Assembly (NCBI RefSeq): GCF_900110765.1 | Contig: NZ_FOEO01000023.1 | Coordinates: forward strand, 1-64,000 | Direction: 5' to 3' | DNA from: Pseudomonas sp. NFACC02 | GTDB taxonomy: Bacteria > Pseudomonadota > Gammaproteobacteria > Pseudomonadales > Pseudomonadaceae | DNA length: 64,000 bases | Shown here: positions 1 to 8,635 of the stretch, piece after piece | Layout: each line of letters opens with the position of its first letter | How positions within the stretch are numbered: position 1 is the stretch's first letter | Notes under the pieces: model-generated | Told to the model about the DNA's origin: nothing | Seen by the model: the letters and a program-made list of their open reading frames with translations, nothing else | The model's database searches: none | Translations under genes and position numbers: made by a program

Positions 1-350
1 GTGAATCGGCGCCACCCGAGAGAATGGATCTGCTCACAATCCCAACGCCATACCCAACAAACCCAACAAACCCAAAGAACCCAACAAGCCCACCCACCGC
101 GAACGTCAAAAACCAAAAAGCGGGCACGATCAACAACAAGCGCCGCGAGCACCAAAATCAGGCACTTACCGACTCTCTCGACAAATCCGACCGGAAACCT
201 TTAGTTAATCTCCCATTTGCCGACAGATTTATAGCACTAAGCCATCGCGCTCACTTGTCAGCCCGTTCGCCATGATGCAACCTTGCGACACGCGATTTAA
301 CGATGGGCTCCTTGCCCATGCGCGACCGTACTCTTTAAGCGAGTTCCTTC
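1..350. other. Upstream intergenic stretch, no convincing gene
   Basis: Short open frames cross this stretch, but their translations (Thr/Pro/Asn/Gln-rich) look like the product of an A/C-rich simple sequence and have no family features. Positions about 50-95 hold imperfect reiterations of the unit CCCAACAA. A 6-bp hairpin (ATGGGC...GCCCAT, about 303-319) lies shortly before dipA. The dipA promoter is probably here, but I cannot place a confident -35/-10 pair. Confidence 0.5.
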
Positions 351-3044
351 ATGAAAAGCCAACCTGATGCTGCCGCCCGATCGGCAGCCGAGGTCGTGAC
401 GCAATTGCCGGTGCCCTCGCGGCTCGGCATGCTGCGTTTCGAACGGCTGAATGAACCCAGCTGGGCGATGCTGTACCTGGACCCCAACTGCGAAAAGCAG
501 TTTGACATGCCGGCCATGGAACTGTGCGCCCTCGTCGGTGCACCCTATGCCAGCCTGATGGAACCGGAGGCCCGCTATCACCTGCACGATGCCGTGCAGA
601 TGCAACTGGCCAGTAACTCGCATTACATCATCCGCTACACCCTTCACACCGCTCGCGGCCCGCTGGGCCTGCTAGAGATCGGGGAAGGCTACAAACAGCG
701 CAACCGCCACCTCCTGCGCGGCTACCTGATGGTGGTCGACGAGGTGTTCGACGCCAGCGAACTGGCGTTCAGCCCGGATCTGGAAGTCCAGAACTCACGC
801 CTGCAGATCGCTTTGGAACTGAACCAGCGCGCTCAACACGAACAATTGCAGCACCTTGAGCGGGTTCGCGCGCAGCAGAGCCTGATTTTGCGCCTGGCGC
901 GCCATCGCTACAGCTCCAGCAACTCCCTGCAGGAAGCCGCCGAGCTGATCACCAAGAGCGCTTGCGAGATCTACAACATTGATCGCGCAGCCATCTGGAA
1001 CCTCAACGGTCAGACCCTTGAGCCGATTGCCGAGTATCGGCGAGACCTCGACGGTTACTTCAAACCCGACCCGATCGACATCAGTCGTTACCCCAGCTAC
1101 CTGGAAGCGCTGCACACCAGTCGTGCCATCGACGCCAACGACGTGCAGCTCGACCCGCGCACCCGTGAACTGGCTGAAAGCCTCGGGCCGCGTGACATCA
1201 ACGCGATTCTCGACGCCAGCATACGCATCGATGGCAACGTCGTCGGCGTGCTGTGCCTCGAGCAGACCGGCACTGCGCGCGACTGGCAGTCAGACGAAAT
1301 TGCCTTCGCCGGTGAGTTGGCCGATCAGTTCGCACAAGCCATCAATAACCACAACCGTCGCACCGCCACCAACGCCCTGCACTTGTTCCAGCGGGCCGTG
1401 GAACAGAGCGCCAATGCGTTTCTGCTGGTCAACTGCGACGGCGTGGTCGAGTACGTCAACCCAAGCTTCACCGAGATCACCCAGTACACTGCGGATGAGG
1501 TCCACGGCCATCGCCTGTCGGAACTGCCCGCGCTGGAGAATCTCAACTCGCTGTTGCTCGACGCCAATTCCAGCCTGGTGAGCGGCAACAGCTGGCAAGG
1601 CGAATTCAAGAGCCGTCGCAAGAACCTTGAACCGTACTGGGGCCAGTTGTCGATTTCCAAGGTCTTTGGCGACAACCGCGAACTGACCCATTACATCGGC
1701 ATCTACGAAGACATCACCCAGGCGAAGCTCTCCCAGCAGCGAATCGAGCGCCTGGCGTATACCGACAACCTGACCAATCTGGGCAACCGTCCGGCGTTCA
1801 TTCGCACCCTCGACGAGCACTTCGCCCGGGACATCGAAACGCCCATCAGCCTGCTGCTGGTGGACATCGACAACTTCAAGCGGATCAACGACAGCCTCGG
1901 TCACCAGACCGGCGACAAGTTGCTGATCAGCCTCGCGCGGCGACTGCGCAACAGCCTTAGCCCGACCGGGATTCTCGCGCGCTTTGCCAGTAACGAATTC
2001 GCCGTGCTGCTGGACGATACCGGTCCAGAAGACGGTCAACGCATCGCCAGCCAGGTACTGACAACGCTGGACAAGCCGATGTTCGTCGATAACCAGTTGA
2101 TCAGCGTGACCGGCTCCGTCGGCCTGGCCTGCGCGCCGCTGCACGGCCGCGACCCACAGACACTCATGAAGAACGCCGGTCTGGCGCTGCACAAGGCCAA
2201 GGCCAACGGCAAGCATCAGGTCCAGGTGTTCACCGAGGCGCTCAACGCCGAGGCCAGCTACAAGCTGTTCGTGGAGAACAACCTGCGCCGCGCCCTGACG
2301 CAAAACGAGCTGGAAGTCTTCTATCAGCCCAAGCTGTGCCTGCGCACCGGGCGCCTGTTGGGCATGGAAGCGCTGTTGCGCTGGAACCATCCGGAAAAGG
2401 GCATGATCCGGCCGGACCAGTTCATCAGCGTCGCCGAGGAAACCGGCCTGATCATCCCGATCGGCAAATGGGTCGCGCGGCAGTCCTGCCGCATGAGCAA
2501 ACAACTCACCGCCGCGGGCTACGGCAAGCTGCACGTGGCGATCAACGTCTCGCCCAAACAATTCTCCGACCCGGAGCTGGTGACCTCCCTCGCCAACATT
2601 CTGCGCGAAGAACAGCTCGACCCGTCGCTGCTGGAGCTGGAGCTCACTGAAGGCCTGCTGCTGGAAGCGACCGAAGATACACGCCTGCAGCTCGAATCGC
2701 TGAAGACCCTTGGCCTGACGCTGGCGATGGACGACTTCGGCACTGGTTACTCGTCCTTCAGTTACTTGAAGAAATTCCCTATCGACGTCATCAAGATCGA
2801 CCGCAGCTTCATCCGGGACATTCCGGACGATCAGGACGACATGGAAATCACCTCGGCGGTCATCGCCATGGCGCATAACCTCAAACTGACCGTGGTTGCC
2901 GAAGGCATCGAGACGGCCGAGCAACTGGCATTCCTGCGTCGTCACCGCTGCGACGTAGGCCAGGGTTATCTGTTCGATAAGCCTATCCCGGGCGAGGACC
3001 TGATCAACGCGTTGCGGCGTTATCCACGCGGACCTCAGCCCTGA
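351..3044 (+). CDS. dipA: DipA-type GAF-PAS-GGDEF-EAL c-di-GMP phosphodiesterase
   Basis: The 897-aa product has an N-terminal sensory part, a GAF-like domain (about 185-335), a PAS domain (about 345-465), GGDEF (about 475-635) and EAL (about 645-890). The GGDEF signature is degenerate: residues 546-550 read ASNEF, so cyclase activity is unlikely. The EAL domain keeps its catalytic residues: E673 in EALLRW, the Asn of INVSPKQ, the Glu of LELTEG, the Asp pair of DDFGTG, the Lys of IKIDRS, the Glu of AEGIE and the Gln of GQGYLF. It should therefore hydrolyse c-di-GMP, with the GGDEF domain as a possible GTP sensor. Length, domain order, the ASNEF variant and the neighbouring msrA match P. aeruginosa DipA/Pch (PA5017 as I recall it), which acts in biofilm dispersion and chemotaxis. 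No membrane segments are seen, so it is probably cytoplasmic. Confidence 0.88.
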   Translation: MKSQPDAAARSAAEVVTQLPVPSRLGMLRFERLNEPSWAMLYLDPNCEKQFDMPAMELCALVGAPYASLMEPEARYHLHDAVQMQLASNSHYIIRYTLHTARGPLGLLEIGEGYKQRNRHLLRGYLMVVDEVFDASELAFSPDLEVQNSRLQIALELNQRAQHEQLQHLERVRAQQSLILRLARHRYSSSNSLQEAAELITKSACEIYNIDRAAIWNLNGQTLEPIAEYRRDLDGYFKPDPIDISRYPSYLEALHTSRAIDANDVQLDPRTRELAESLGPRDINAILDASIRIDGNVVGVLCLEQTGTARDWQSDEIAFAGELADQFAQAINNHNRRTATNALHLFQRAVEQSANAFLLVNCDGVVEYVNPSFTEITQYTADEVHGHRLSELPALENLNSLLLDANSSLVSGNSWQGEFKSRRKNLEPYWGQLSISKVFGDNRELTHYIGIYEDITQAKLSQQRIERLAYTDNLTNLGNRPAFIRTLDEHFARDIETPISLLLVDIDNFKRINDSLGHQTGDKLLISLARRLRNSLSPTGILARFASNEFAVLLDDTGPEDGQRIASQVLTTLDKPMFVDNQLISVTGSVGLACAPLHGRDPQTLMKNAGLALHKAKANGKHQVQVFTEALNAEASYKLFVENNLRRALTQNELEVFYQPKLCLRTGRLLGMEALLRWNHPEKGMIRPDQFISVAEETGLIIPIGKWVARQSCRMSKQLTAAGYGKLHVAINVSPKQFSDPELVTSLANILREEQLDPSLLELELTEGLLLEATEDTRLQLESLKTLGLTLAMDDFGTGYSSFSYLKKFPIDVIKIDRSFIRDIPDDQDDMEITSAVIAMAHNLKLTVVAEGIETAEQLAFLRRHRCDVGQGYLFDKPIPGEDLINALRRYPRGPQP

Positions 3045-3186
3045 CATCCGGATGTTGCTCCCCTTCCCCGCTCAAGCCGTGTACGGCACACTGGTCGCCT
3101 TTCATTTGTAACAACACAATCTGACCCCATATACGTCCTTCACTGACAAACCCCGTCGGTTGTCATGTCCTTGAGAGGTCTACCTC

Positions 3187-3849
3187 ATGGCCCTGCGCTC
3201 GGAAATCCTTGTGAACAAAAACGAACTCCCCACTGCCCAGCAAGCGCTGCCGGGCCGCGAAACCCCGATGGCTCTGCCGGAGACGCATTTCGTCAATGCC
3301 AACCCGCTGCTGGGCCCGTTCTTTCAAGACGTCGAATTCGCCATTTTCGGCCTGGGTTGCTTCTGGGGCGCCGAGCGTCGTTTCTGGCAACGTGATGGCG
3401 TTGTCAGCACAGTCGTTGGCTATGCGGGCGGCTTCACGCCGAACCCGACCTACGAAGAAGTCTGCTCCGGGCTGACCGGCCACGCTGAAGTCGTTCTGGT
3501 GGTGTATGAACCGGCGAAGGTCAGCTATCAAGAGCTGCTGGCGATGTTCTGGGAACTGCACAATCCGACGCAGGGCATGCGCCAGGGCAACGACCTCGGC
3601 ACCCAGTACCGCTCGGTGATTTACGCCACCACGCCAGAGCAACTGCAAGCGGCAAAGGCCAGCGCCGAGGTGTACCAGGCCGAACTGACCAAGGCGGGCC
3701 TCGGGGAAATCACCACTGAAATTGACCAGGCGCCGACCGTGTATTTTGCCGAGGCTTATCACCAACAGTACCTGGCGAAGAATCCGCAAGGCTATTGCGG
3801 GATCGGCGGCACCGGTGTCTGCATGCCGCCGAGCCTGAATAAGGCTTAA
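3187..3849 (+). CDS. msrA: Peptide methionine-(S)-S-oxide reductase MsrA
   Basis: The 220-aa product reduces methionine-S-sulfoxide in oxidised proteins using thioredoxin. The motif GLGCFWGAERRF places the catalytic Cys at residue 58. Downstream are the family motifs GYAGG, the HAEVV segment, GTQYRS and AEAYHQQYL. The C-terminal GYCGIGGTGVC supplies the resolving cysteines. The N-terminal extension of about 45 residues before the catalytic domain is usual for Pseudomonas MsrA. The start ATG at 3187 follows GAGAGG (about 3172-3177). It lies about 140 bp after dipA, the same order as in P. aeruginosa. Confidence 0.95.
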   Translation: MALRSEILVNKNELPTAQQALPGRETPMALPETHFVNANPLLGPFFQDVEFAIFGLGCFWGAERRFWQRDGVVSTVVGYAGGFTPNPTYEEVCSGLTGHAEVVLVVYEPAKVSYQELLAMFWELHNPTQGMRQGNDLGTQYRSVIYATTPEQLQAAKASAEVYQAELTKAGLGEITTEIDQAPTVYFAEAYHQQYLAKNPQGYCGIGGTGVCMPPSLNKA

Positions 3850-3884
3850 GCCGCAAACCGACTGAACGATCAACACCGATACTC

Positions 3885-3972
3885 TGTAGGAGCCGGCTTA
3901 CTGGCGAATGCGTCAGGTCAGACAAAATATTGTCTACTGATTCACCGGTTCGCCAGCAAGCCGGCTCCTACA
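3885..3972. repeat. REP inverted pair
   Basis: TGTAGGAGCCGGCTTACTGG at the left is mirrored by CCAGCAAGCCGGCTCCTACA at the right, giving a long imperfect hairpin between the convergent genes msrA and rlmJ. No separate Rho-independent terminator is visible for either gene, so this element may serve as the 3' boundary of both. Confidence 0.85.
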
Positions 3973-4000
3973 AGGGTTCGCCGCACGGCACCTCAGACAA

Positions 4001-4843
4001 TCAGCTCTCTGCAATCAGCCAATCCATCTTCCAGTCACCCTGAGTCTGGCCCAGTTTCTCGGCCAGCCACGGCAGCAGTTCACGCAGTTCTTCTTCCAGG
4101 CCCCACGGCGGGTTGGCGATGGCCATGCCCGAGCCGTTCAGGCTGTTCGGGGTGTCCAGCGGATGCACCAGCAGCTCCACACGCAACAGCTTCGGGGCGC
4201 CCGTCTCGGCCAGTTCCTGATAAAAGCGCTTGAGCGCGCGCTGGTCCTTGACCGGATACCAGATGGCGGCGACGGTCTGACGCATGCGACCGATGGCTTC
4301 CTTGAGTGCCACCGAGCAGCGCTTCATCTCGTCGAGTTGCTCGAACGGCGGGTCGATCAGCATCACCGCGCGCTTTTCCTGCACGGGCAGCAAGGCGCGC
4401 GGCACATGCCAGCCCTCACCCAGGTGCACCGCCACGCGGCGGTCGTACTTCATGTTGTCTTTGAGCATTGCGCCATCTTCAGGGTGCTTCTCGTTAAGCA
4501 GCACGCGGTCCTGCTCGCGGGTCAGACGGCGCGCCAGCTCAGGCGAACCGGGGTAATAGCGCAATTCGCCGGTCTTGCGGTTCATCTGGCGAATCACGTC
4601 CAGATAACCGGCAGCCATGGGCGGCACATCTTCGGCATCCCACAAACGGCCAATGCCTTCGATCCACTCTCCGGTGCGCGTAGCCTGATCGCCTTGCAGG
4701 TCGTACAGACCAAGGCCCGCATGGGTGTCGAGATAGGCGAGAGGCTGCTCCTTGCGCGACATCAGCGCGATCAAGCGAGTCAGGACGATGTGTTTGAAGA
4801 CGTCGGCGTGATTGCCGGCGTGGAAGGCGTGACGGTAGTTCAT
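4001..4843 (-). CDS. rlmJ: 23S rRNA (adenine(2030)-N6)-methyltransferase RlmJ
   Basis: The 280-aa product starts MNYRHAFHAGNHADVFKH, the signature N-terminus of RlmJ, which methylates A2030 of 23S rRNA with SAM. The catalytic motif is IDPPFEQ (DPPF version of the N6-adenine methyltransferase D/N-P-P-Y/F motif). The segments DTHAGLGLYDL and YPGSPE are also typical. The frame opens further upstream (to 4915), but the start at 4843 is chosen because it gives the family N-terminus and is preceded by AGGAG (about 4850-4854). It is convergent with msrA. No operon partner is seen. Confidence 0.93.
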   Translation of the reverse strand: MNYRHAFHAGNHADVFKHIVLTRLIALMSRKEQPLAYLDTHAGLGLYDLQGDQATRTGEWIEGIGRLWDAEDVPPMAAGYLDVIRQMNRKTGELRYYPGSPELARRLTREQDRVLLNEKHPEDGAMLKDNMKYDRRVAVHLGEGWHVPRALLPVQEKRAVMLIDPPFEQLDEMKRCSVALKEAIGRMRQTVAAIWYPVKDQRALKRFYQELAETGAPKLLRVELLVHPLDTPNSLNGSGMAIANPPWGLEEELRELLPWLAEKLGQTQGDWKMDWLIAES

Positions 4844-4936
4844 GGCGGCTCCTGGAAGGCTGCGGAGTTTACCAAAACAGCCGCCCTTGCGCAGACCGCT
4901 CGTGCCTCGACGCAAGCTGCAAGCCGAATCACAGGC

Positions 4937-4973
4937 AAAAAAAAGCCCCGGTTAAGCCGTTACAAAACCGGGG
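4937..4973 (-). terminator. Rho-independent terminator (minus strand)
   Basis: An 8-bp GC-rich stem (4946-4953 with 4966-4973) is followed on the minus strand by an uninterrupted T8. It lies upstream of the rlmJ start, so it cannot end rlmJ. It either insulates rlmJ or ends the candidate small RNA. Confidence 0.85.
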
Positions 4974-5031
4974 TTGAGGGACATGCGCGGACGCGAAGGT
5001 GACCAAACCCATCGTCCGCGCACTTTTGAAT
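4937..5031 (-). ncRNA. Candidate small RNA with two hairpins and a Rho-independent terminator
   Basis: On the minus strand a CATAAT box (5038-5043) is followed by a 10-bp perfect stem (arms 4984-4993 and 5013-5022, CGTCCGCGCA type) and then by CCCCGGTT...AACCGGGG (arms 4946-4953 and 4966-4973) running into eight T residues (4937-4944). No ORF on this strand reads into the terminator, so it appears to end a transcript of about 95 nt. I do not recognise the family. No convincing -35 element was found. Alternatively the terminator could belong to an unannotated leader RNA. Confidence 0.5.
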
Positions 5032-5177
5032 GACGCCATTATGCCGAATGAACTAAACGGTTACATAGCCAAAACCGACACGCTGTTGTGCATCGCAGAC
5101 ATTGCCGAAGACAGGTATTGCCGAGCGTGCGTGGGGCTACCAGAATCGGCTCAATCCCACTAAAAGGAGCGAGCGTC

Positions 5178-5444
5178 ATGATGCATGCGGACCTGATCGA
5201 CCAGGACGATCTGCTGGGTCAACTCAGATCGATCGGCTTTGAAATGCCTTCCAGCGCCACCGCCGAACAAGCCTGCGCTCAGGTGGTGTGTGGCCTGAAC
5301 GACGATCGTGCCCGGGCGTTGCGCCAGTTGGTGGAGAAGATGCTCACCAGCAGCGCGACCATCCTGCCAGCCGTGCGCCAGGCGATCGACCAACAGCTGC
5401 TGCCGGCGCTGGCGACGTATAACAAAGCCCGTACACAGGCCTGA
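5178..5444 (+). CDS. Small conserved hypothetical protein
   Basis: The 88-aa soluble product is rich in Ala, Leu and Gln and predicted mostly helical. It has no recognisable catalytic motif, signal peptide or membrane segment. ATG 5178 follows AAGGAG (5164-5169) at ideal spacing, and an adjacent second ATG (5181) is possible. The frame extends upstream to 5088, but that part lacks a ribosome-binding site. I do not recognise a function. Codon use looks like that of neighbouring genes, which supports it as real. A REP pair follows immediately. Confidence 0.7.
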   Translation: MMHADLIDQDDLLGQLRSIGFEMPSSATAEQACAQVVCGLNDDRARALRQLVEKMLTSSATILPAVRQAIDQQLLPALATYNKARTQA

Positions 5445-5448
5445 TTCT

Positions 5449-5538
5449 TGTAGGAGCGCGCTTGCCCGCGATTGAGGTTTGCCTGCAACCGATACGTTGA
5501 CTGGCACACCCACGATCGCGGGCAAGCGCGCTCCTACA
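5449..5538. repeat. REP inverted pair
   Basis: TGTAGGAGCGCGCTTGCCCG at the left and CGGGCAAGCGCGCTCCTACA at the right form a near-perfect inverted repeat between the small ORF and the convergent gbdR. Confidence 0.9.
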
Positions 5539-5552
5539 GATGCGTTAACCCG

Positions 5553-6656
5553 TTACAACCTCACACTCGCAAACGTCGATTCGTTACGCGCCTGGCTCAG
5601 GGCCGACAACGGGCCGGAGAGCGGTGCCAGGACCATGGCCTGAGGAATCGGCATCATCGCCACTTGCTGTGCGGTGTTGGACCCGACACGCTCATCGCGG
5701 GGCGGAATGCCGAAGTATTCGCGGTAGCACTTGGAAAAATGCGGTGTGGACACAAAGCCGCAGACGGACGCCACTTCGATGATCGACATCGGCGTTTGCT
5801 TGAGCAACTGACGCGCACGAATCAGGCGCAGCTTCAAGTAGTAGCGCGATGGCGAGCAATGCAGGTACTTCTGAAAGAGCCTTTCAAGCTGGCGGCGCGA
5901 GACGGAGACGTAGACCGCCAGTTCGTCGAGGTCGATAGGCTCCTCCAGGTTGGCCTCCATCAGCGCGACGATTTCCTGCAGCTTCGGCTGGTTGGTGCCG
6001 AGCATGTGCTTGAGCGGCACGCGCTGGTGATCCTGCTCGTTACGAATACGCTCATAGACGAACATCTCCGAGATCGCGGCGGACAGTTCACGGCCATGAT
6101 CGCGGCTGATGAGGTGCAGCATCATGTCCAGCGGCGCGGTGCCGCCGGAGCTGGTGAAACGGTTACGGTCGAGCGTGAACAGACGCGTGCTCATCGCCAC
6201 GCGAGGGAAAGCCTCCTGCATCGCGGCCAGACATTCCCAGTGCACGCTGCAATCGAAGCCGTCCAGAAGACCTGCGCAGGCCAGCGCCCAGCTGCCGGTG
6301 CACACCGCGCCGAGGCGTCGGGACTGGCGCGCCTGGCTCTGCAGCCAGCTCACGTGTTCGCGGGTAACGGTGCGTTGAATGCCGACGCCGCCGCAGACGA
6401 TCACGGTGTCCAGCACCGGCGCCTTGTGCATCGAAGCGTCGGGAGTGATTTGCAAGCCGTCACTGGCCCATACCTGGCCGCCGTCGACGGTCAATGTGGT
6501 CCAGCGATACAGCTCACGACCGGACAACTGGTTCGCCATGCGTAACGGTTCAACCGCCGACGCGAGAGAGATGAGTGTGAAATTGTCCAGCAGCAGAAAG
6601 CCGATGGATTGGGGCGCACGGTTCTGGGGTTGAGCCCCGGCGTTGAACGAAGTCAT
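5553..6656 (-). CDS. gbdR: GbdR, AraC-family activator of glycine betaine/dimethylglycine catabolism
   Basis: The 367-aa product combines an N-terminal DJ-1/PfpI-like (GATase1-like) ligand domain (about 15-195, with the nucleophile-elbow region AVCTGSWALA) and a C-terminal AraC/XylS double helix-turn-helix (about 220-320: SVSRRQLERLF for the first helix pair, VASVCGFVSTPHFSK for the second). In P. aeruginosa GbdR senses betaine and dimethylglycine and activates betaine demethylation, sdaB and cbc genes. Adjacency to sdaB, cbcXWV and betIBA here makes orthology strong. The start at 6656 gives MTSFNAG and follows AGGAG. The longer frame upstream is rejected because it would pass through the promoter. 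Confidence 0.93.
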   Translation of the reverse strand: MTSFNAGAQPQNRAPQSIGFLLLDNFTLISLASAVEPLRMANQLSGRELYRWTTLTVDGGQVWASDGLQITPDASMHKAPVLDTVIVCGGVGIQRTVTREHVSWLQSQARQSRRLGAVCTGSWALACAGLLDGFDCSVHWECLAAMQEAFPRVAMSTRLFTLDRNRFTSSGGTAPLDMMLHLISRDHGRELSAAISEMFVYERIRNEQDHQRVPLKHMLGTNQPKLQEIVALMEANLEEPIDLDELAVYVSVSRRQLERLFQKYLHCSPSRYYLKLRLIRARQLLKQTPMSIIEVASVCGFVSTPHFSKCYREYFGIPPRDERVGSNTAQQVAMMPIPQAMVLAPLSGPLSALSQARNESTFASVRL

Positions 6657-6743
6657 CACAGTATCTCCTCTCACGTAAAGCAATTGATGGCCCCAGCTAG
6701 AGGCTCTTGTTGTATGGCCCTCATCAGTGGAGGACTCTGCTAT

Positions 6744-6759
6744 TGCAACGCAAATGCCA
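6744..6759 (-). promoter_or_regulatory. Sigma-54 (RpoN) promoter of gbdR
   Basis: On the minus strand TGGCATTTGCGTTGCA matches the -24/-12 consensus TGGCAY-N5-TTGCA with correct GG/GC spacing. It lies about 88 bp before the gbdR start, leaving a leader of about 75 nt. An 8-bp inverted repeat (GAATAGAC 6771-6778, GTCTATTC 6812-6819) sits just upstream, where enhancer-binding proteins could act. As I recall, NtrC/CbrB control of choline catabolism is reported in P. aeruginosa, which fits. Confidence 0.72.
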
Positions 6760-7137
6760 TGCCTAAACTTGAATAGACATTCAATAAACCCTGTTTGCGA
6801 CGTCGCGATGCGTCTATTCGGGAGCGACATGGCTGTTCCGTTAGCGACCTATCGATCCCTGAGCCGCGAAAACAAAGGAACGAATGAGCAATTCGGTAGC
6901 ACTTGTGGGAAAAGAGGAAATGCCTGACAGACAGGAGTGTCACTCCTTGCACAGGTGACCGGCGGTAGGCCGTTAAACGCCTGTGAGACATGGCTTTGCG
7001 CCATGTCTATCCGGGTCACGCGCCAAAAGGCAGCGGCGGGTTTGAAACGTGATTCAAAAGCGAGCAGAAGGTAATCGCATTACCCCTTGGTCTTGATCGG
7101 GGTGTCAGCCACGACGACGTCTTCAGACAGATCGCAA

Positions 7138-7226
7138 TCGCGAGCAAGCTCACTCCTACCGGTATTCGGTTATCCGCACATGAGTCGTCTGACGCAAAAC
7201 CTTTGTGGGAGTGAGCTTGCTCGCGA
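7138..7226. repeat. REP inverted pair (GAGCAAGCTC family)
   Basis: TCGCGAGCAAGCTCACTCC (7138-7156) and its exact complement (7208-7226) flank about 50 bp, just downstream of the sdaB stop codon. Confidence 0.85.
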
Positions 7227-7258
7227 AAACATCGGAACAAGCGCTGCACAGTCCTGGA

Positions 7259-8635
7259 TCAACACTCCACCGCACTGACCGCCAACCCGCCGCGCGATGT
7301 CTCTTTATATTTGTCATGCATGTCGGCACCGGTGTCGCGCATGGTGCGAATCACCCGATCAAGCGAAATGAAGTGAGTGCCGTCACCGCGCAGCGCCATC
7401 TGTGCCGCATTGATTGCCTTCACGGCGGCAATCGCATTGCGCTCGATGCAGGGCACTTGAACCAGGCCCCCAACCGGGTCGCAGGTCAGCCCCAGGTTGT
7501 GTTCGAGTCCGATTTCAGCCGCGTTGCACAATTGCGCAGGCGTTGCGCCAAGAATGTCCGCCAGTCCGGCCGCGGCCATGGCACAGGCCGAACCCACTTC
7601 GCCCTGACAACCCACTTCGGCACCAGAGATCGAGGCATTCTTTTTACACAGGATGCCGATTGACGCGGCAGCCAGGAAATAATCCACCACGTTGGCTTCG
7701 CTGACTTCATCGCTGAATTTGACGAAATAATGCAGCACCGCCGGAATGATGCCCGCTGCGCCGTTCGTAGGCGCGGTGACCATGCGCCCACCTGCGGCGT
7801 TCTCTTCATTGACCGCGAGCGCAAACAGGTTGACCCACTCCATCGCATTCAAGGTCGAGCCGATCACGTTCGGCTTGCCCAGCTCCTGAAGGCTGCGATG
7901 CAGCCGTGCTGCGCGGCGACGCACATTCAGGCCGCCAGGCAGGATGCCTTCGTGTTTCAGGCCGTGCTCCACACAATCCTGCATCGCACGCCACAAACGC
8001 ATCAGCCCGGCCCGTATTTCCTCTTCGCTGCGCCAGACCTTCTCGTTTGCCATCATCAGTTCCGAGACACGCAGACCATGCTTCTCACACAGCATCAGCA
8101 GCTCATCGGCACTGGAGAAGTCATAGGGCAGCACGGTGTTGTCCATGTCCAGCACACCGCTGGCCGCCTGCGCCTCATCAACGACAAACCCGCCGCCCAC
8201 CGAATAGTAGGTGTCGCGGTGCAGCTCGCCGCTCGCATCGAAGGCGATCAAGGTCATGGCGTTGGGATGAAAGGGCAGGTTTTCGTCGATCAGTTGCATG
8301 TCGCGCTGCCAGACGAACGTGATCGGGTGATCGCCGTTGAGCTTCAAGGTGTCGGTTTCACGCAGCTCTGCAATGTGCTGACCGATCAAGGTCGGGTCGA
8401 TTGCATCAGGCCATTCGCCCATCAAACCCATGATCACGGCGTTGTCGCTGCCGTGCCCGACCCCGGTCGCTGACAGCGATCCGTACAGACGCACTTCGAT
8501 GCGCAAAACCGACGCCAACTGGTCGCGTTCACGCAAGCCTTGAACGAACAATGCCGCTGCGCGCATCGGTCCCACGGTGTGGGAACTGGAAGGACCGATA
8601 CCAATCTTGAACAGGTCGAACACGCTGATAGCCAT
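7259..8635 (-). CDS. sdaB: L-serine dehydratase (L-serine ammonia-lyase), SdaB
   Basis: The 458-aa product is a single-chain [4Fe-4S] L-serine dehydratase that converts serine to pyruvate and ammonia. The N-terminus AISVFDLFKIGIGPSSSHT is the family signature. The cluster-binding cysteines lie in the C-terminal part (GCQGEVGSACAM, GLTCDPVGG and VQVPCIERN). The start at 8635 follows GGAGG (about 8646-8650). An in-frame TTG at 8644 is less likely. In Pseudomonas this gene belongs to the GbdR regulon, where it disposes of serine made from betaine-derived glycine. Its position between gbdR and cbcX supports that role. It is divergent from cbcX. Confidence 0.94.
   Translation of the reverse strand: MAISVFDLFKIGIGPSSSHTVGPMRAAALFVQGLRERDQLASVLRIEVRLYGSLSATGVGHGSDNAVIMGLMGEWPDAIDPTLIGQHIAELRETDTLKLNGDHPITFVWQRDMQLIDENLPFHPNAMTLIAFDASGELHRDTYYSVGGGFVVDEAQAASGVLDMDNTVLPYDFSSADELLMLCEKHGLRVSELMMANEKVWRSEEEIRAGLMRLWRAMQDCVEHGLKHEGILPGGLNVRRRAARLHRSLQELGKPNVIGSTLNAMEWVNLFALAVNEENAAGGRMVTAPTNGAAGIIPAVLHYFVKFSDEVSEANVVDYFLAAASIGILCKKNASISGAEVGCQGEVGSACAMAAAGLADILGATPAQLCNAAEIGLEHNLGLTCDPVGGLVQVPCIERNAIAAVKAINAAQMALRGDGTHFISLDRVIRTMRDTGADMHDKYKETSRGGLAVSAVEC

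Larger units (their letters stand above)
6657..7258. other. gbdR-sdaB intergenic region
   Basis: About 600 bp without a credible gene. It carries the gbdR leader and sigma-54 promoter, a 9-bp hairpin (AGACATGGC/GCCATGTCT, 6986-6994 and 7000-7008, no U-tract) and a REP pair at 7138-7226. Short open frames here lack ribosome-binding sites and coding character. Confidence 0.6.

Noticed and set aside
1..275. Two short frames at the left edge
   Set aside because: They translate A/C-rich simple sequence into Thr/Pro/Gln strings with no support as genes.
1290..3047. 585-aa open frame antisense to dipA
   Set aside because: Antisense shadow of a gene with intact domains; no motif of its own.
3046..3057. 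ACATCCGGATGT palindrome after dipA
   Set aside because: It is a short self-complementary sequence without loop or T-tract; too weak to call.
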